From Blastocatellia bacterium (GTDB taxonomy: Bacteria; Acidobacteriota; Blastocatellia; UBA7656; JADIYM01), in contig JADIYM010000001.1 in the NCBI GenBank assembly GCA_016705245.1, forward strand, positions 434,001-498,000: a stretch of DNA of 64,000 bases, read 5' to 3'. Of this stretch, positions 42,438-50,958 are shown piece after piece. Within the stretch, counting starts at the first letter, position 1. The number at the start of each line of letters is the position of its first letter. Both the position numbers and the translations under genes were made by a program. Under the pieces are notes generated by a model. The model did not search any database. It worked only from the letters and a program-made list of their open reading frames with translations, and had not been told where the DNA came from.

Positions 42438-42796
42438 TTCGCGTCACCGAACAGCGACCCGGGCTTGTAGCGCTCACGACGTCGATAATCCTCGATCACC
42501 GAATGCACCCGGTTCGCGTCGTCCTTCGGTTTATGGATTTCGTAAACTGCCCCGTCCTTGAGCACGATCCGGATCGTGGGCGAGAAGAACAGCGTCTTGA
42601 GTGACCGCACCACCCGCACCGAGCGGATCGCATCGAGGTCGAAGCCGAATGCAGGAAACCGCGCGAAACGGTTCGGCTTCCACGCCAGCCGGTAATTCGT
42701 CACCGTCAGCTGTCCGCCTTCGAACCACCCCGAGTCCGCCTTCGTGCGGAGCACTTCGAATTCCCCTGGATACGCGAGCGAATCGGTCGTTGTCAT
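42434..42796 (-). CDS. Small GRAM/PH-like domain protein
   Basis: The 120-residue product shows alternating strands and a C-terminal helix: GQLTVTNYRLAWKPN, FAFGFDLDAIRSV-like strands, SPTIRIVLKDGAVYEIH and ANRVHSVIEDYRRRE. The pattern resembles GRAM/PH-fold proteins, which bind lipid or protein. The function here is not known. It overlaps rsmI and the upstream membrane-protein gene by 4 bp at each end, so translation is likely coupled. Confidence 0.75.
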   Translation of the reverse strand: MTTTDSLAYPGEFEVLRTKADSGWFEGGQLTVTNYRLAWKPNRFARFPAFGFDLDAIRSVRVVRSLKTLFFSPTIRIVLKDGAVYEIHKPKDDANRVHSVIEDYRRRERYKPGSLFGDAK

Positions 42797-43440
42797 GGCT
42801 CGGCAATGACCAGACGCGCTTCGCCAAACGTCCCCGGACCGGGCTCGTGTTCACGTCCCGGATAGCGGCCGGCGGCATCGAAGCCCTCGACGCGCACCGT
42901 CATCGGTTCGGCGCCGACTCCGGCCGCGCGCACCGCCTCGGCGTTGAGCGAAATCGTTACGGCATCCGTTGAGCCGGCCGCATCCCGCTTGTTGAGCGTG
43001 CTTCCGAACAGCCGCCGCTCACCGGCAAACACCGAAACCGTCACCATCACGTACGGCCGCTTTCCGCCCGCGTCGGCAAGAATGCCGATCGAGGCCACAG
43101 CCCTGCCGTCCACGACCGGGATCTCGACGGGTGCTGCCTCTCCGAGACTGACCGCCGTTGCGCCGGCAGCTGCGCCCCACGACACCCTCGCAAAAGCGCC
43201 GTCGCGCGCCTGAGCGGTCGACTCTGCGAGCGTCGCGCGGCGCGCCGCGACATCGAACGGGGGCATAGGCGGCAGCTCGGTAGACGCGTCGAGCGACATC
43301 CAGACAGCGAGCGCGGCGATAGCAACGATCGCGGCGATTCCGCCAATCACCGACTGCTGTCGCGCCCGAGTCCAGGGCTCGAATACCAACTGCGGCGAAG
43401 GCCTCGGTCCTCGCCGTTTCGGGGGTGTCTTTTTCGGCAC
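42793..43440 (-). CDS. Single-pass membrane protein, hypothetical
   Basis: The 215-residue protein starts with a basic segment (PKKTPPKRRGPRPS), then one membrane helix (about residues 32-50, IGGIAAIVAIAALAVWM) and a beta-rich outer domain. The outer part has features of an Ig-like or carboxypeptidase-regulatory fold (VMVTVSVFAGERRLFG, MTVRVEGFDAAGRYP). I cannot name the family. It heads the operon with the GRAM-like gene and rsmI and is divergent from the polymerase gene. Confidence 0.65.
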   Translation of the reverse strand: MPKKTPPKRRGPRPSPQLVFEPWTRARQQSVIGGIAAIVAIAALAVWMSLDASTELPPMPPFDVAARRATLAESTAQARDGAFARVSWGAAAGATAVSLGEAAPVEIPVVDGRAVASIGILADAGGKRPYVMVTVSVFAGERRLFGSTLNKRDAAGSTDAVTISLNAEAVRAAGVGAEPMTVRVEGFDAAGRYPGREHEPGPGTFGEARLVIAEP

Positions 43441-43514
43441 GCCGGCGATTCTACCACTGCACCTGGGCGTTCGCCGGGCGACGGCGCATCACGGACCCGC
43501 CGTATGCCGCGTGT

Positions 43515-43520
43515 TATAGT
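43515..43520 (+). promoter_or_regulatory. Candidate -10 box for the polymerase gene (leaderless)
   Basis: TATAGT lies 10 nt before the ATG at 43531 and no ribosome site follows. It overlaps the alternative start at 43504, which argues for the later start. Confidence 0.45.
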
Positions 43521-43530
43521 CGCCAGCCGC

Positions 43531-45279
43531 ATGTCCGTGCGGCCCTACACTCTCGTTACGGATTCGGCCGCGCTCGGCGATTGCCTCGAAACGCTTCGCG
43601 GCCAGCCTCTGATCGGCCTCGACACCGAGACGACGGGACTCGATCCGTTCACGAGCCGCGTGCGCCTCGTCCAGTTCTCGACCCCGGGCGACGTCTTCGT
43701 GATCGATTGCTTCGCCTTCGGCGCGCTCGAGGATTCGCGCCTCGTCGGTCTGCTCGAGTTGCCGCGCCCGATCAAGATTCTCCACAACGCCAAATTCGAC
43801 GCGCGCATGCTCGAGCGGCATGCCGGAGCGCGCTTGCGGGGCGTCTTCGACACCTACCTCGCGAGCCAGCTCGTTGAAGCCGGCGCGCACGGCCAGACGC
43901 ACTCCCTCCGGGCCGTTGCCGAGCGCCACCTCGGCGTCGCGATCGACAAGCGGCAGCAACTGAGCGACTGGAGCGGGATCCTGAGTGCGGACCAGGTCGA
44001 ATACGCAGCGGCGGACGTCCGCGTGCTCCTGCCACTCCGCGCGAAGCTCGTCGAGAAGATCCGCGAACTCGGGCTCATCAACGTCGCAAAAATTGAGTTC
44101 GACTGCGCTCCCGTCGTCGCCCGGATGGAGAACGCCGGCATCTACATCGACCGAGTTCGGTGGGAGGCCCTCTGCGAGGTGACCGAGCGCGCGCATGCCA
44201 TTCTGCGCGACCGCCTGATGGAGGACTTTTCCGGCGCAGTGCAACAGATGGCGCTTTTTGGCAAAGCCGAGATCAACCTCGACTCACCAACACAGGTGCA
44301 GGACGCGCTCCACCGGCTTGGCATTCCCGTCGAGGGCACTAGAGCCACCGAACTGCAGCACTTCGCCAAACACGAGATTGTCGCGCGCCTGCTCGAGTAC
44401 CGGACAGTCGCAAAACAGCTCACGAGCTACGGCCGCGCCATGCTCGACCACATCCATCCGGTGACCGGCCGCATTCACCCGCAGTTCATCCAGATCGGCG
44501 CGACGTCGGGCCGGTTCGCCTGCATGGATCCAAGCGTCCAGCAGATTCCGAACGCGCCGGAGTACCGCGACGCCGTTAGGGCGCCGGAAGGCCGGACGCT
44601 CGTCGTCGCCGATTACTCGCAGATCGAGCTGCGAATCCTTGCGGACTGGTCGCAGGACACCGCGCTCATGAAGGCCTTTCAGTCTGGCGAGGACCTGCAC
44701 AGGGTCACGGCGAGCCAGATGTTCAACGTGCCGCTCGCCGATGTCACGAAGTCGCAACGGTCGGCCGCGAAGTCACTGAACTTCGGATTGATGTACGGAA
44801 TGGGCGCTCAGGGGCTCGCGATGCGGATCGAATCCTCGGTCGCCGAGGCCGAACGGCTCGTTCACAAGTATTTCTCGGCCTACCGCGGAGTCGAACAGTG
44901 GCTGCGCGAAGCCGGAGAACAGGCGGTGCGCGACCGCGAGTCGCGGACGCGGTCGGGGCGTCTCGTCCGTTACGAGTTCGACGACGAAGACCGAGCGCAG
45001 ACCGCGGGCATTGCTCGCCTCGGCAAGAACGTGCCGATCCAGGGGACTAGCGCCGACATCACGAAGGTGGCAATGATCGAGCTCGACGCGGCGCTCAGTG
45101 GCACCGACGCGCAGATCGTGAACACGATTCACGACGAGCTCGTCGTCGAGTGTGACGAGTCGATTGCCGATGCCACGCGCGACGCGGTCGAGCGTACGAT
45201 GACGTGGGCAGGTCAGCAGTTCATCAGGAGCATTCCGGTCGTCGTCGAGACATCGGTCTCGGTGGCGTGGAACAAATAA
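43531..45279 (+). CDS. Family A DNA polymerase with 3'-5' exonuclease, lacking the 5'-nuclease domain
   Basis: The 582-residue protein has a proofreading exonuclease domain with all motifs: LDTETTG (Exo I), LHNAKFDARML (Exo II) and YAAADV (Exo III). The polymerase domain has motif A DYSQIELRILA, motif B RSAAKSLNFGLMYGMG and motif C IHDELV. A typical PolA is about 900 residues with an N-terminal 5'-3' nuclease, which is absent, so this resembles the Klenow-like or phage-type form. It may repair or fill gaps alongside a full PolA elsewhere. The start at 43504 remains possible. Confidence 0.92.
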   Translation: MSVRPYTLVTDSAALGDCLETLRGQPLIGLDTETTGLDPFTSRVRLVQFSTPGDVFVIDCFAFGALEDSRLVGLLELPRPIKILHNAKFDARMLERHAGARLRGVFDTYLASQLVEAGAHGQTHSLRAVAERHLGVAIDKRQQLSDWSGILSADQVEYAAADVRVLLPLRAKLVEKIRELGLINVAKIEFDCAPVVARMENAGIYIDRVRWEALCEVTERAHAILRDRLMEDFSGAVQQMALFGKAEINLDSPTQVQDALHRLGIPVEGTRATELQHFAKHEIVARLLEYRTVAKQLTSYGRAMLDHIHPVTGRIHPQFIQIGATSGRFACMDPSVQQIPNAPEYRDAVRAPEGRTLVVADYSQIELRILADWSQDTALMKAFQSGEDLHRVTASQMFNVPLADVTKSQRSAAKSLNFGLMYGMGAQGLAMRIESSVAEAERLVHKYFSAYRGVEQWLREAGEQAVRDRESRTRSGRLVRYEFDDEDRAQTAGIARLGKNVPIQGTSADITKVAMIELDAALSGTDAQIVNTIHDELVVECDESIADATRDAVERTMTWAGQQFIRSIPVVVETSVSVAWNK

Positions 45280-45318
45280 TCCCCGCCGACGAGCGGGCCA
45301 ATCGGGAAGGAGGATCAC

Positions 45319-46029
45319 ATGGCGAACATCACACGACGCAGCGCCCTGCAGTCGATGGCGGTTGCGGGAACGGGCCTCGCTGTCGGGGCGACGGGAGCGG
45401 CGGCTCAGGACGGTCAGATGATGGCGAAACCGGCGGCGCCCGGAATGAAGGTGCCGGCCTATGCGCCGGTTGTCTACAAGCTCGACGACCTCGTCGGGTT
45501 GAACAAGGACATGCTCGAGCAGCACTACAAGCTGTACGCCGGTTACGTGACGAACACGAACAAGGCGAACACGGCGCTCTCGGAGATGATCGCGGCCGGA
45601 AAGACGGAATCGGCGGACTTCGCCGAGACGCGGCGGCGGCTAGGATTCGAATACAACGGCATGCGGCTTCACGAGTACTACTTCGGTTCGATGAAGTCGG
45701 GCGGGTCGCCGGTGGACGCGAAACTCAAGGCGGCGGTCGAGGCGGTCTGGGGAACGTGGGACGCGTGGATGGCGGACTTTGTACGGACGGGAATGATGCG
45801 CGGAATCGGCTGGTCGATGCTGTACCAGGATCCGTGGAATGGCGCGCTCTCGCACCACTGGATCAGTGACCACGAGTATTTCCATCCTGCGGGATTCACG
45901 CCGATCCTCGTGATGGACGTGTGGGAACACGCGTACGTGCTGCAGTTCGGTGCTCAGGGCCGAAAGGCCTACGTCGACGCATTCTTCAAGAACGTTGACT
46001 GGGGTGTCGTCGCCAAGCGCCTGAAGTAA
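45319..46029 (+). CDS. Fe/Mn superoxide dismutase with Tat-type signal
   Basis: The 236-residue protein begins ANITRRSALQSMAVAGTG, a twin-arginine-like signal that suggests export of a folded, metal-loaded enzyme. The four metal ligands are visible: His in LEQHYK, His in MRLHEYYF, and Asp and His in VMDVWEHAYV. It converts superoxide to oxygen and peroxide. The usual core positions are present, but Fe and Mn cannot be separated by eye. The ATG has GGAGG at 6-7 nt. It follows the polymerase by 39 bp, and an E-family palindrome begins 6 bp after its stop. Confidence 0.92.
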   Translation: MANITRRSALQSMAVAGTGLAVGATGAAAQDGQMMAKPAAPGMKVPAYAPVVYKLDDLVGLNKDMLEQHYKLYAGYVTNTNKANTALSEMIAAGKTESADFAETRRRLGFEYNGMRLHEYYFGSMKSGGSPVDAKLKAAVEAVWGTWDAWMADFVRTGMMRGIGWSMLYQDPWNGALSHHWISDHEYFHPAGFTPILVMDVWEHAYVLQFGAQGRKAYVDAFFKNVDWGVVAKRLK

Positions 46030-46035
46030 AAGAAC

Positions 46036-46113
46036 AGAGTAGACAGGATTACAGGATTGACAGGATTCAATGAAACTCATCAATCCTGTCAATCCTGTAA
46101 TCCTGTCTACTCT
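46036..46113. repeat. Palindromic 3'-end element, ACAGGATT family, copy E2
   Basis: Perfect 32-bp arms at 46036-46067 and 46082-46113, made of GACAGGATTACAGGATT-type words, close a 14-nt loop. It is the longest perfect palindrome in the window and starts 6 bp after the dismutase stop. Confidence 0.95.
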
Positions 46114-46216
46114 CCCCTCTTTAGAACTTCGCTAGAGAATCCTTACGTGTTGTTAAAGATATAGGTCCGGGGCGGGTCCTACTGTGCGAACACACATCGC
46201 CAGAAGGAGAACCCCG

Positions 46217-47854
46217 GTGAACACACGACGGATCGCTCTCACGCTCGCGCTCGTCACGAGCCTCGCCGCTGGATTGCCTGCGACCTCACCGGCCGCCGCG
46301 TCCGGCACACCACTCATATCCCTCGCGATCGACCCGATGGCCTCGGGTGAGCGCAGCGACTACAACGGCGACCTCATCGACGACCTCGTCGTCGGCTCGC
46401 CGGGCGAGAACATTGGCGTTCCCCCGTTCACGTTTCCTATCGAAGACGCCGGCCAGATCAACGCGATCTACGGCACTACCTCGTTCCTGTCCTCGACCGG
46501 CAACCAGGCGTTCGACATGCGCGACATCGGCGTGACGGGATCTCCGAGAGACTTCGACAACTTCGGAGCCGCCCTCGCATCGGGTGACTTCAACGGGGAC
46601 GGGTACTCGGACCTCGCGATCGGTGCCCCGCATCCGGACGAGATCCAGACTCCTTTCGGTGGACGCGTCAGCATCTTCTATGGCGACGCCGGCGGGCTCG
46701 ACCGCGACGCTGACCAGATCTTTTCGCAGGACACGGACAATATGCTCGACGTCGGCGAGTTTGGCGACCAGTTCGGCTTTTGCCTTGCGGCCGGCGACTT
46801 CAACGCCGACGCCAAGACGGACCTTGCCATCGCCGTACCGTTCGAGCGGGTCGGCGGGGAGGCCGGTGTCGACCACGGCGCCGTCGCCGTGCTCTACGGA
46901 TCGCCGTCCGGGCTGTCGACAATCAACAATCAGCTCTGGTCGCAGAGTTCTCCTGGGATCGCCGATAACCTCGAGTCGGGAGATCGGTTCGGTCACGGGC
47001 TGGCGACCGGCGACTTCAACGGCGACTTCGTTTCGGACCTCGCCATCGGAGCGCCATTCGAAGACAACGGACAGACGCCCGACGAAGGGACGGTCCACGT
47101 GATCTTCGGACAGGCAAGCGTCGGATTGACGGCGACGGGCTCACGACAACTCCAGCGCCGCACGAAAATCGTCGCCGGACTTCCCGACTCGACCGGCTAT
47201 CAGTTCGGCTCGGCGCTTGCAGCCGGCGACACCAACGGCGACGGCTTCGACGACCTCGCGGTCGGCCTGCCCGGCGATGACACGAGTGGCGCCATCGATT
47301 CGGGCTCGGTGATGCTTTTCATAGGATCGGCCACTGGAGCCTTCACGCGCTTCGCGACGGTCATCCACGAAGACCTCAGCGGCATCCAGGGCGTTGCGGA
47401 GGCGGGAGACCGGTTCGGCGAGACGCTTACGATCGGGAAACTCGGCGCCGATGCGTTCGAGGACCTCGTCATCGGCGCTCCGGGCGACCGCGTCGGATCC
47501 CAGGACGGCGCCGGCAGCGTCCACGTCTTCATGTCCAAGTTCTTCGGCGTCGATCTGGGCGACCAGATGGTGCTCACGCAGTCATTCATCCAGTCCGGAG
47601 CGCCCGAGGCCGGCGACGCTTTCGGGGCCTCGCTCTCGAACGGCGACTACAACGGTGACGGCTTCGACGATCTCGCGATCGGCGTGCCGTTAGAGGACAT
47701 CGATTCCGACACCGATTGCGGTGCGGTCCACGTCGTGTACTCGAGCCTGTCCGGCCCGATCACCGACCAGGACGTCCAGCTCTGGTCGCAGGGCACGTCC
47801 GGCATCGACGGAACCCGAAGGAGCAACGAGCGCTTCGGCACGGCGGTCCGGTAG
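46217..47854 (+). CDS. Secreted FG-GAP repeat (integrin-alpha-like) protein, paralogue 1
   Basis: The 545-residue protein has a signal peptide (about residues 1-32) and about seven FG-GAP repeats. Calcium-binding loops such as SGDFNGDGYSDLAIGAP, AGDFNADAKTDLAIAVP, TGDFNGDFVSDLAIGAP and NGDYNGDGFDDLAIGVP form a predicted seven-bladed propeller. Such proteins act at the cell surface, often in adhesion; the ligand is unknown. The GTG at 46217 with AAGGAG upstream is preferred over GTG 46184. A close paralogue follows after 53 bp. Confidence 0.88.
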   Translation: MNTRRIALTLALVTSLAAGLPATSPAAASGTPLISLAIDPMASGERSDYNGDLIDDLVVGSPGENIGVPPFTFPIEDAGQINAIYGTTSFLSSTGNQAFDMRDIGVTGSPRDFDNFGAALASGDFNGDGYSDLAIGAPHPDEIQTPFGGRVSIFYGDAGGLDRDADQIFSQDTDNMLDVGEFGDQFGFCLAAGDFNADAKTDLAIAVPFERVGGEAGVDHGAVAVLYGSPSGLSTINNQLWSQSSPGIADNLESGDRFGHGLATGDFNGDFVSDLAIGAPFEDNGQTPDEGTVHVIFGQASVGLTATGSRQLQRRTKIVAGLPDSTGYQFGSALAAGDTNGDGFDDLAVGLPGDDTSGAIDSGSVMLFIGSATGAFTRFATVIHEDLSGIQGVAEAGDRFGETLTIGKLGADAFEDLVIGAPGDRVGSQDGAGSVHVFMSKFFGVDLGDQMVLTQSFIQSGAPEAGDAFGASLSNGDYNGDGFDDLAIGVPLEDIDSDTDCGAVHVVYSSLSGPITDQDVQLWSQGTSGIDGTRRSNERFGTAVR

Positions 47855-47907
47855 CGCCGCGTCGGATGGAATCGAAGACTCCGCATGATTTTCAGGGGGA
47901 CAGCACG

Positions 47908-49566
47908 ATGAGGCAGCAGAACACAAAGCGCGTTACACGCGCCGCAACACTTCTGGTGATTGCCGCTCTGTATGGAGTGGGCTCATCCATCCGGGCAAGT
48001 ACGCCAATCGCGTCCGGCACGCCCGTCATCACCGTTGCGATCGATCCGATCGCTTCGGGAGAGCGCGCCGACTACGACGGTGATGGATTCGACGACCTCG
48101 TCGTCGGGTCGCCGCTGGAGAACGTCGCCGGCGGAACGATCTGGTGGCCCGTGAGCTTCGCCGGGCAGATCAATGTTCTCTACGGCACGGTGTCCGGGAT
48201 CTCCTCGGCCGGTGATCAGGCGTTCGACATGCGCGACGTTGGCGTGTCGGGCACACCCGAATCGAACGACCACTTCGGCGAAGCACTTGCCTCGGGCGAC
48301 TTCAATGGCGATGGATACTCGGATCTCGCGGTAGGCATCCCGCGACCGACCGACTTTGACGAAAGCGTTGGCGGTCGCGTCAGCGTGTTCTACGGAAACG
48401 CAGGCGGACTCGACCGGAACAACGATCAGCTCTTTTCGCAGAATACGGCGGGGATCGAGGACGCGAGCGAGATCGGCGACCAGTTCGGGCTGCGCCTCGC
48501 GTCGGGCGATTTCAATGCGGACGGACGGACGGACCTGGCAATCGCCGCGCCGTTCGAGTCGATTCTCGGATTAAGTGGCAGCGCCCACGGGATCGTTCAC
48601 GTTCTCTATGGAACAGCGTCTGGCCTTTCGACAGCCAGCGATCAGCTCTGGTCGCAGGATTCGCCGGGAATCGCGGACGATGCCGAGTCCGGCGACCAGT
48701 TCGGGTTCGGACTCGTGACCGGCGACTTCAACGGCGATCTCGTGTCGGACCTGGCCATCGGCTCTCGATTCGAGGACAACGGCCGGTCGACGAACGAAGG
48801 CACGGTTCACGTGATCTTCGGAGAGGCCGGCGGCGGCCTTTCGTCCGCGGGCTCACAGCAGGTCCAGCGACGTGAGGTCATCACCTCCTTTCCTCGCGAC
48901 TCGACCGGATACGAGTTTGGAGCGGCGATCGCCGCCGGCGATCTGAACGGCGACGGCTTCGACGACATGGCCATCGGACTGCCTGGCGACGATATCAACG
49001 GAGCGGTCAACTCGGGTTCGGTCATGGTGTTCCACGGCTCGGCGACGGGAGACTTCACGCGATATCCGACGGTGATTCACGAAGACATCGGAGGCGTGCA
49101 GGGTGTCGCAGAGGAGGGTGACCGGTTCGGCGCGGCGCTTACGATCGGGAAGCTCGGCGCGGATCCGTTCGAGGATCTGTGCATCGGCGCACCGGGCGAC
49201 CGCGTCGGCTCGCAGGACAACGCCGGAAGCGTTCACGTCTTCATGTCGCAGTCGTTCAGTGTTGACCTGGGTGACCAGATGGTCCTTACGCAGGCATTCC
49301 TGGCGTCGGGAGCGCCGGAATCCGGCGATACGTTCGGGGCCGCGCTCTCGAACGGGGACCTCAATGGCGATGGATTCGACGACCTCGTCATCGGCGTGCC
49401 TCTGGAGGACATCGACGGCGACACCGACTGCGGTGCGGTTCACGTCGTGTATTCGAGCCTCTCCGGGCCCATCACCTCGCAGGGCGTGCAGCTGTGGTCG
49501 CAGGGCGCCTCGGGCATCGACGGCACCCGCAACGACCAGGAGCATTTCGGGGCAACCGTGCGGTAA
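47908..49566 (+). CDS. Secreted FG-GAP repeat (integrin-alpha-like) protein, paralogue 2
   Basis: The 552-residue protein has a signal peptide (about residues 8-31) and the same seven-repeat plan: SGDFNGDGYSDLAVGIP, TGDFNGDLVSDLAIGSR, AGDLNGDGFDDMAIGLP and NGDLNGDGFDDLVIGVP. It aligns to paralogue 1 end to end, including the terminal VQLWSQGASGIDGTR, so it arose by tandem duplication. The ATG at 47908 follows AGGGGG. An E-family palindrome starts directly after the stop. Confidence 0.88.
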   Translation: MRQQNTKRVTRAATLLVIAALYGVGSSIRASTPIASGTPVITVAIDPIASGERADYDGDGFDDLVVGSPLENVAGGTIWWPVSFAGQINVLYGTVSGISSAGDQAFDMRDVGVSGTPESNDHFGEALASGDFNGDGYSDLAVGIPRPTDFDESVGGRVSVFYGNAGGLDRNNDQLFSQNTAGIEDASEIGDQFGLRLASGDFNADGRTDLAIAAPFESILGLSGSAHGIVHVLYGTASGLSTASDQLWSQDSPGIADDAESGDQFGFGLVTGDFNGDLVSDLAIGSRFEDNGRSTNEGTVHVIFGEAGGGLSSAGSQQVQRREVITSFPRDSTGYEFGAAIAAGDLNGDGFDDMAIGLPGDDINGAVNSGSVMVFHGSATGDFTRYPTVIHEDIGGVQGVAEEGDRFGAALTIGKLGADPFEDLCIGAPGDRVGSQDNAGSVHVFMSQSFSVDLGDQMVLTQAFLASGAPESGDTFGAALSNGDLNGDGFDDLVIGVPLEDIDGDTDCGAVHVVYSSLSGPITSQGVQLWSQGASGIDGTRNDQEHFGATVR

Positions 49567-49702
49567 GGAGAGTGGACAGGATTCACCGGATTTTCGGAGG
49601 ATGAACAGGATTCGCAATGGGAAAAACGGAGCGTGTTGGTTCCAATCAATGGAGTTCCTGTGAATCCTTTGAAAATCCGGTGAATCCTGTCCACTCTCTC
49701 CC
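49567..49702. repeat. Palindromic 3'-end element, ACAGGATT family, copy E3
   Basis: Perfect 26-bp arms at 49569-49594 and 49672-49697 contain GACAGGATTCACCGGATTTT. The 77-nt centre carries extra ACAGGATT and GAATCC words. It begins directly after the FG-GAP gene. Confidence 0.9.
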
Positions 49703-49779
49703 TGCAAAATCAGACCGCGGGCCGGTGCAGCGTCGCCCGATGCTGCACTCGACCCGCGGTTGTCATCGATTCGAGGTCG

Positions 49780-50235
49780 CTACCGGCCGTGCGCCGCGAT
49801 CACGAGCACCGAGCCCGGTGAGCCCGCGGCCTTCGCCAACCGCTCGCGCGACTTCGACTTCGCGACGCGATAGAACGTGCCGTCCCATCCGGCGCGGATC
49901 TCGGAGAGAAACCGCTCCTCTCCGTAACACGAGAAGACGAGCGTCGCCACGCCGTCACCGGCCTTCCCCGTGCTTTCGACCCTCGAGAGCACGAGGATGT
50001 GTTCGCCGCTCTCCGCCTCCACGGAGAGGGTGCCTTCGCCGATCTGGCGAACGGTGTATTCACCGGCGGGCATCGTTGACCGTCCGGCGTTGAAGGCGAA
50101 CGGGATCGTGACCTCGACCGGTCCTCGAAGTCCTGCTTCGGCCGGCGCGGCGGCGAGACCGATCGCCATTCCAACCGCCGCCAAAAACGCCGCCGATCGG
50201 CGAACGATTCGTCCAAGTGTCGTCGTGCAATTCAT
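49780..50235 (-). CDS. Small secreted protein with MPAGEY motif, hypothetical
   Basis: The 151-residue protein has a signal peptide (about residues 10-33, ending APAEA) and a compact beta-rich domain with PFAFNAGRSTMPAGEYTVR. I recognise this motif as frequent among secreted acidobacterial proteins of unknown function. The ATG is 9 nt after GGAGG, which fixes the start over the longer frame. It is divergent from the sigma factor gene and convergent with the FG-GAP genes. Confidence 0.75.
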   Translation of the reverse strand: MNCTTTLGRIVRRSAAFLAAVGMAIGLAAAPAEAGLRGPVEVTIPFAFNAGRSTMPAGEYTVRQIGEGTLSVEAESGEHILVLSRVESTGKAGDGVATLVFSCYGEERFLSEIRAGWDGTFYRVAKSKSRERLAKAAGSPGSVLVIAAHGR

Positions 50236-50379
50236 CGCTGTTGTCCTCCAAACTGTCGTTGTTGCCGTGAGCCACCCCATCGGCTTCTTGCTGCATCCAC
50301 ACGGGAGAGCGATAATCGGGGCCGGCTTCCATCACGCCCGGATGAAGCCCCTCAAAAAATCTTTCGAAGACGGCGAGCG

Positions 50380-50958
50380 ATGCGAACCACGCAGGACGAG
50401 GTCACGCTTCTGCTCCAGAAGCTTCAGGCTGGAGACCGGGCCGCTCTCGACGAGCTCATGCCGCTCGTGTACGCCGAGTTGCGTCGGATCGCGGCCGGGT
50501 ACCTCAAGGGCGAGCGGCGCGAGCACACGCTTCAGCCGACGGCGCTCGTGCACGAGGCCTACCTGAAACTGGCCGACCAGAGCGGACTGCAGCCCGAGAG
50601 TCGCGCGCACTTCCTTGGCATCGCGGCGACGATGATGCGCCAGACGCTCGTCGACCACGCCCGCCGGCACCGCGCCGGCAAGCGCGCCGGCTCGCACCTG
50701 CGAGTGACGTATGACGAGCAGTTGCCGGTTCCGGTGCAGTTCGACGTCGAGGTCATCGCGCTCAACGACGCGCTCGAGCGTCTGGCCGTCGAGGATCCCC
50801 GGCTTGCGCGCATCGTCGAGTTGAGATACTTCGGCGGCCTGAGCATCGCCGAGACCGCCGAGGTCGTCGGCGTAGGGACGGCGACGGTGGAGCGCGAGTG
50901 GCGCCTGGCGCGCGCGTGGCTGAAGCGGGAGATCGCCGGCAACGAGGTGGACGGATGA
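50380..50958 (+). CDS. ECF-type RNA polymerase sigma factor
   Basis: The 192-residue protein has region 2 (DELMPLVYAELRRIAAGYLKGER, HEAYLKLADQ) and region 4 (RIVELRYFGGLSIAETAEVVGVGTATVEREWRLARAWL). It is the form with an N-terminal QDEVTLLLQKLQAGD start that commonly accompanies kinases in Acidobacteriota and Planctomycetes. The TGA overlaps the kinase ATG, so the two are translated together. Its promoter target is unknown, and no dedicated anti-sigma factor is present. Confidence 0.92.
   Translation: MRTTQDEVTLLLQKLQAGDRAALDELMPLVYAELRRIAAGYLKGERREHTLQPTALVHEAYLKLADQSGLQPESRAHFLGIAATMMRQTLVDHARRHRAGKRAGSHLRVTYDEQLPVPVQFDVEVIALNDALERLAVEDPRLARIVELRYFGGLSIAETAEVVGVGTATVEREWRLARAWLKREIAGNEVDG

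Noticed and set aside
46184..46216. Upstream GTG start for the first FG-GAP protein
   Set aside because: It would put Arg-rich residues before the signal peptide, and the AAGGAG site serves the GTG at 46217.
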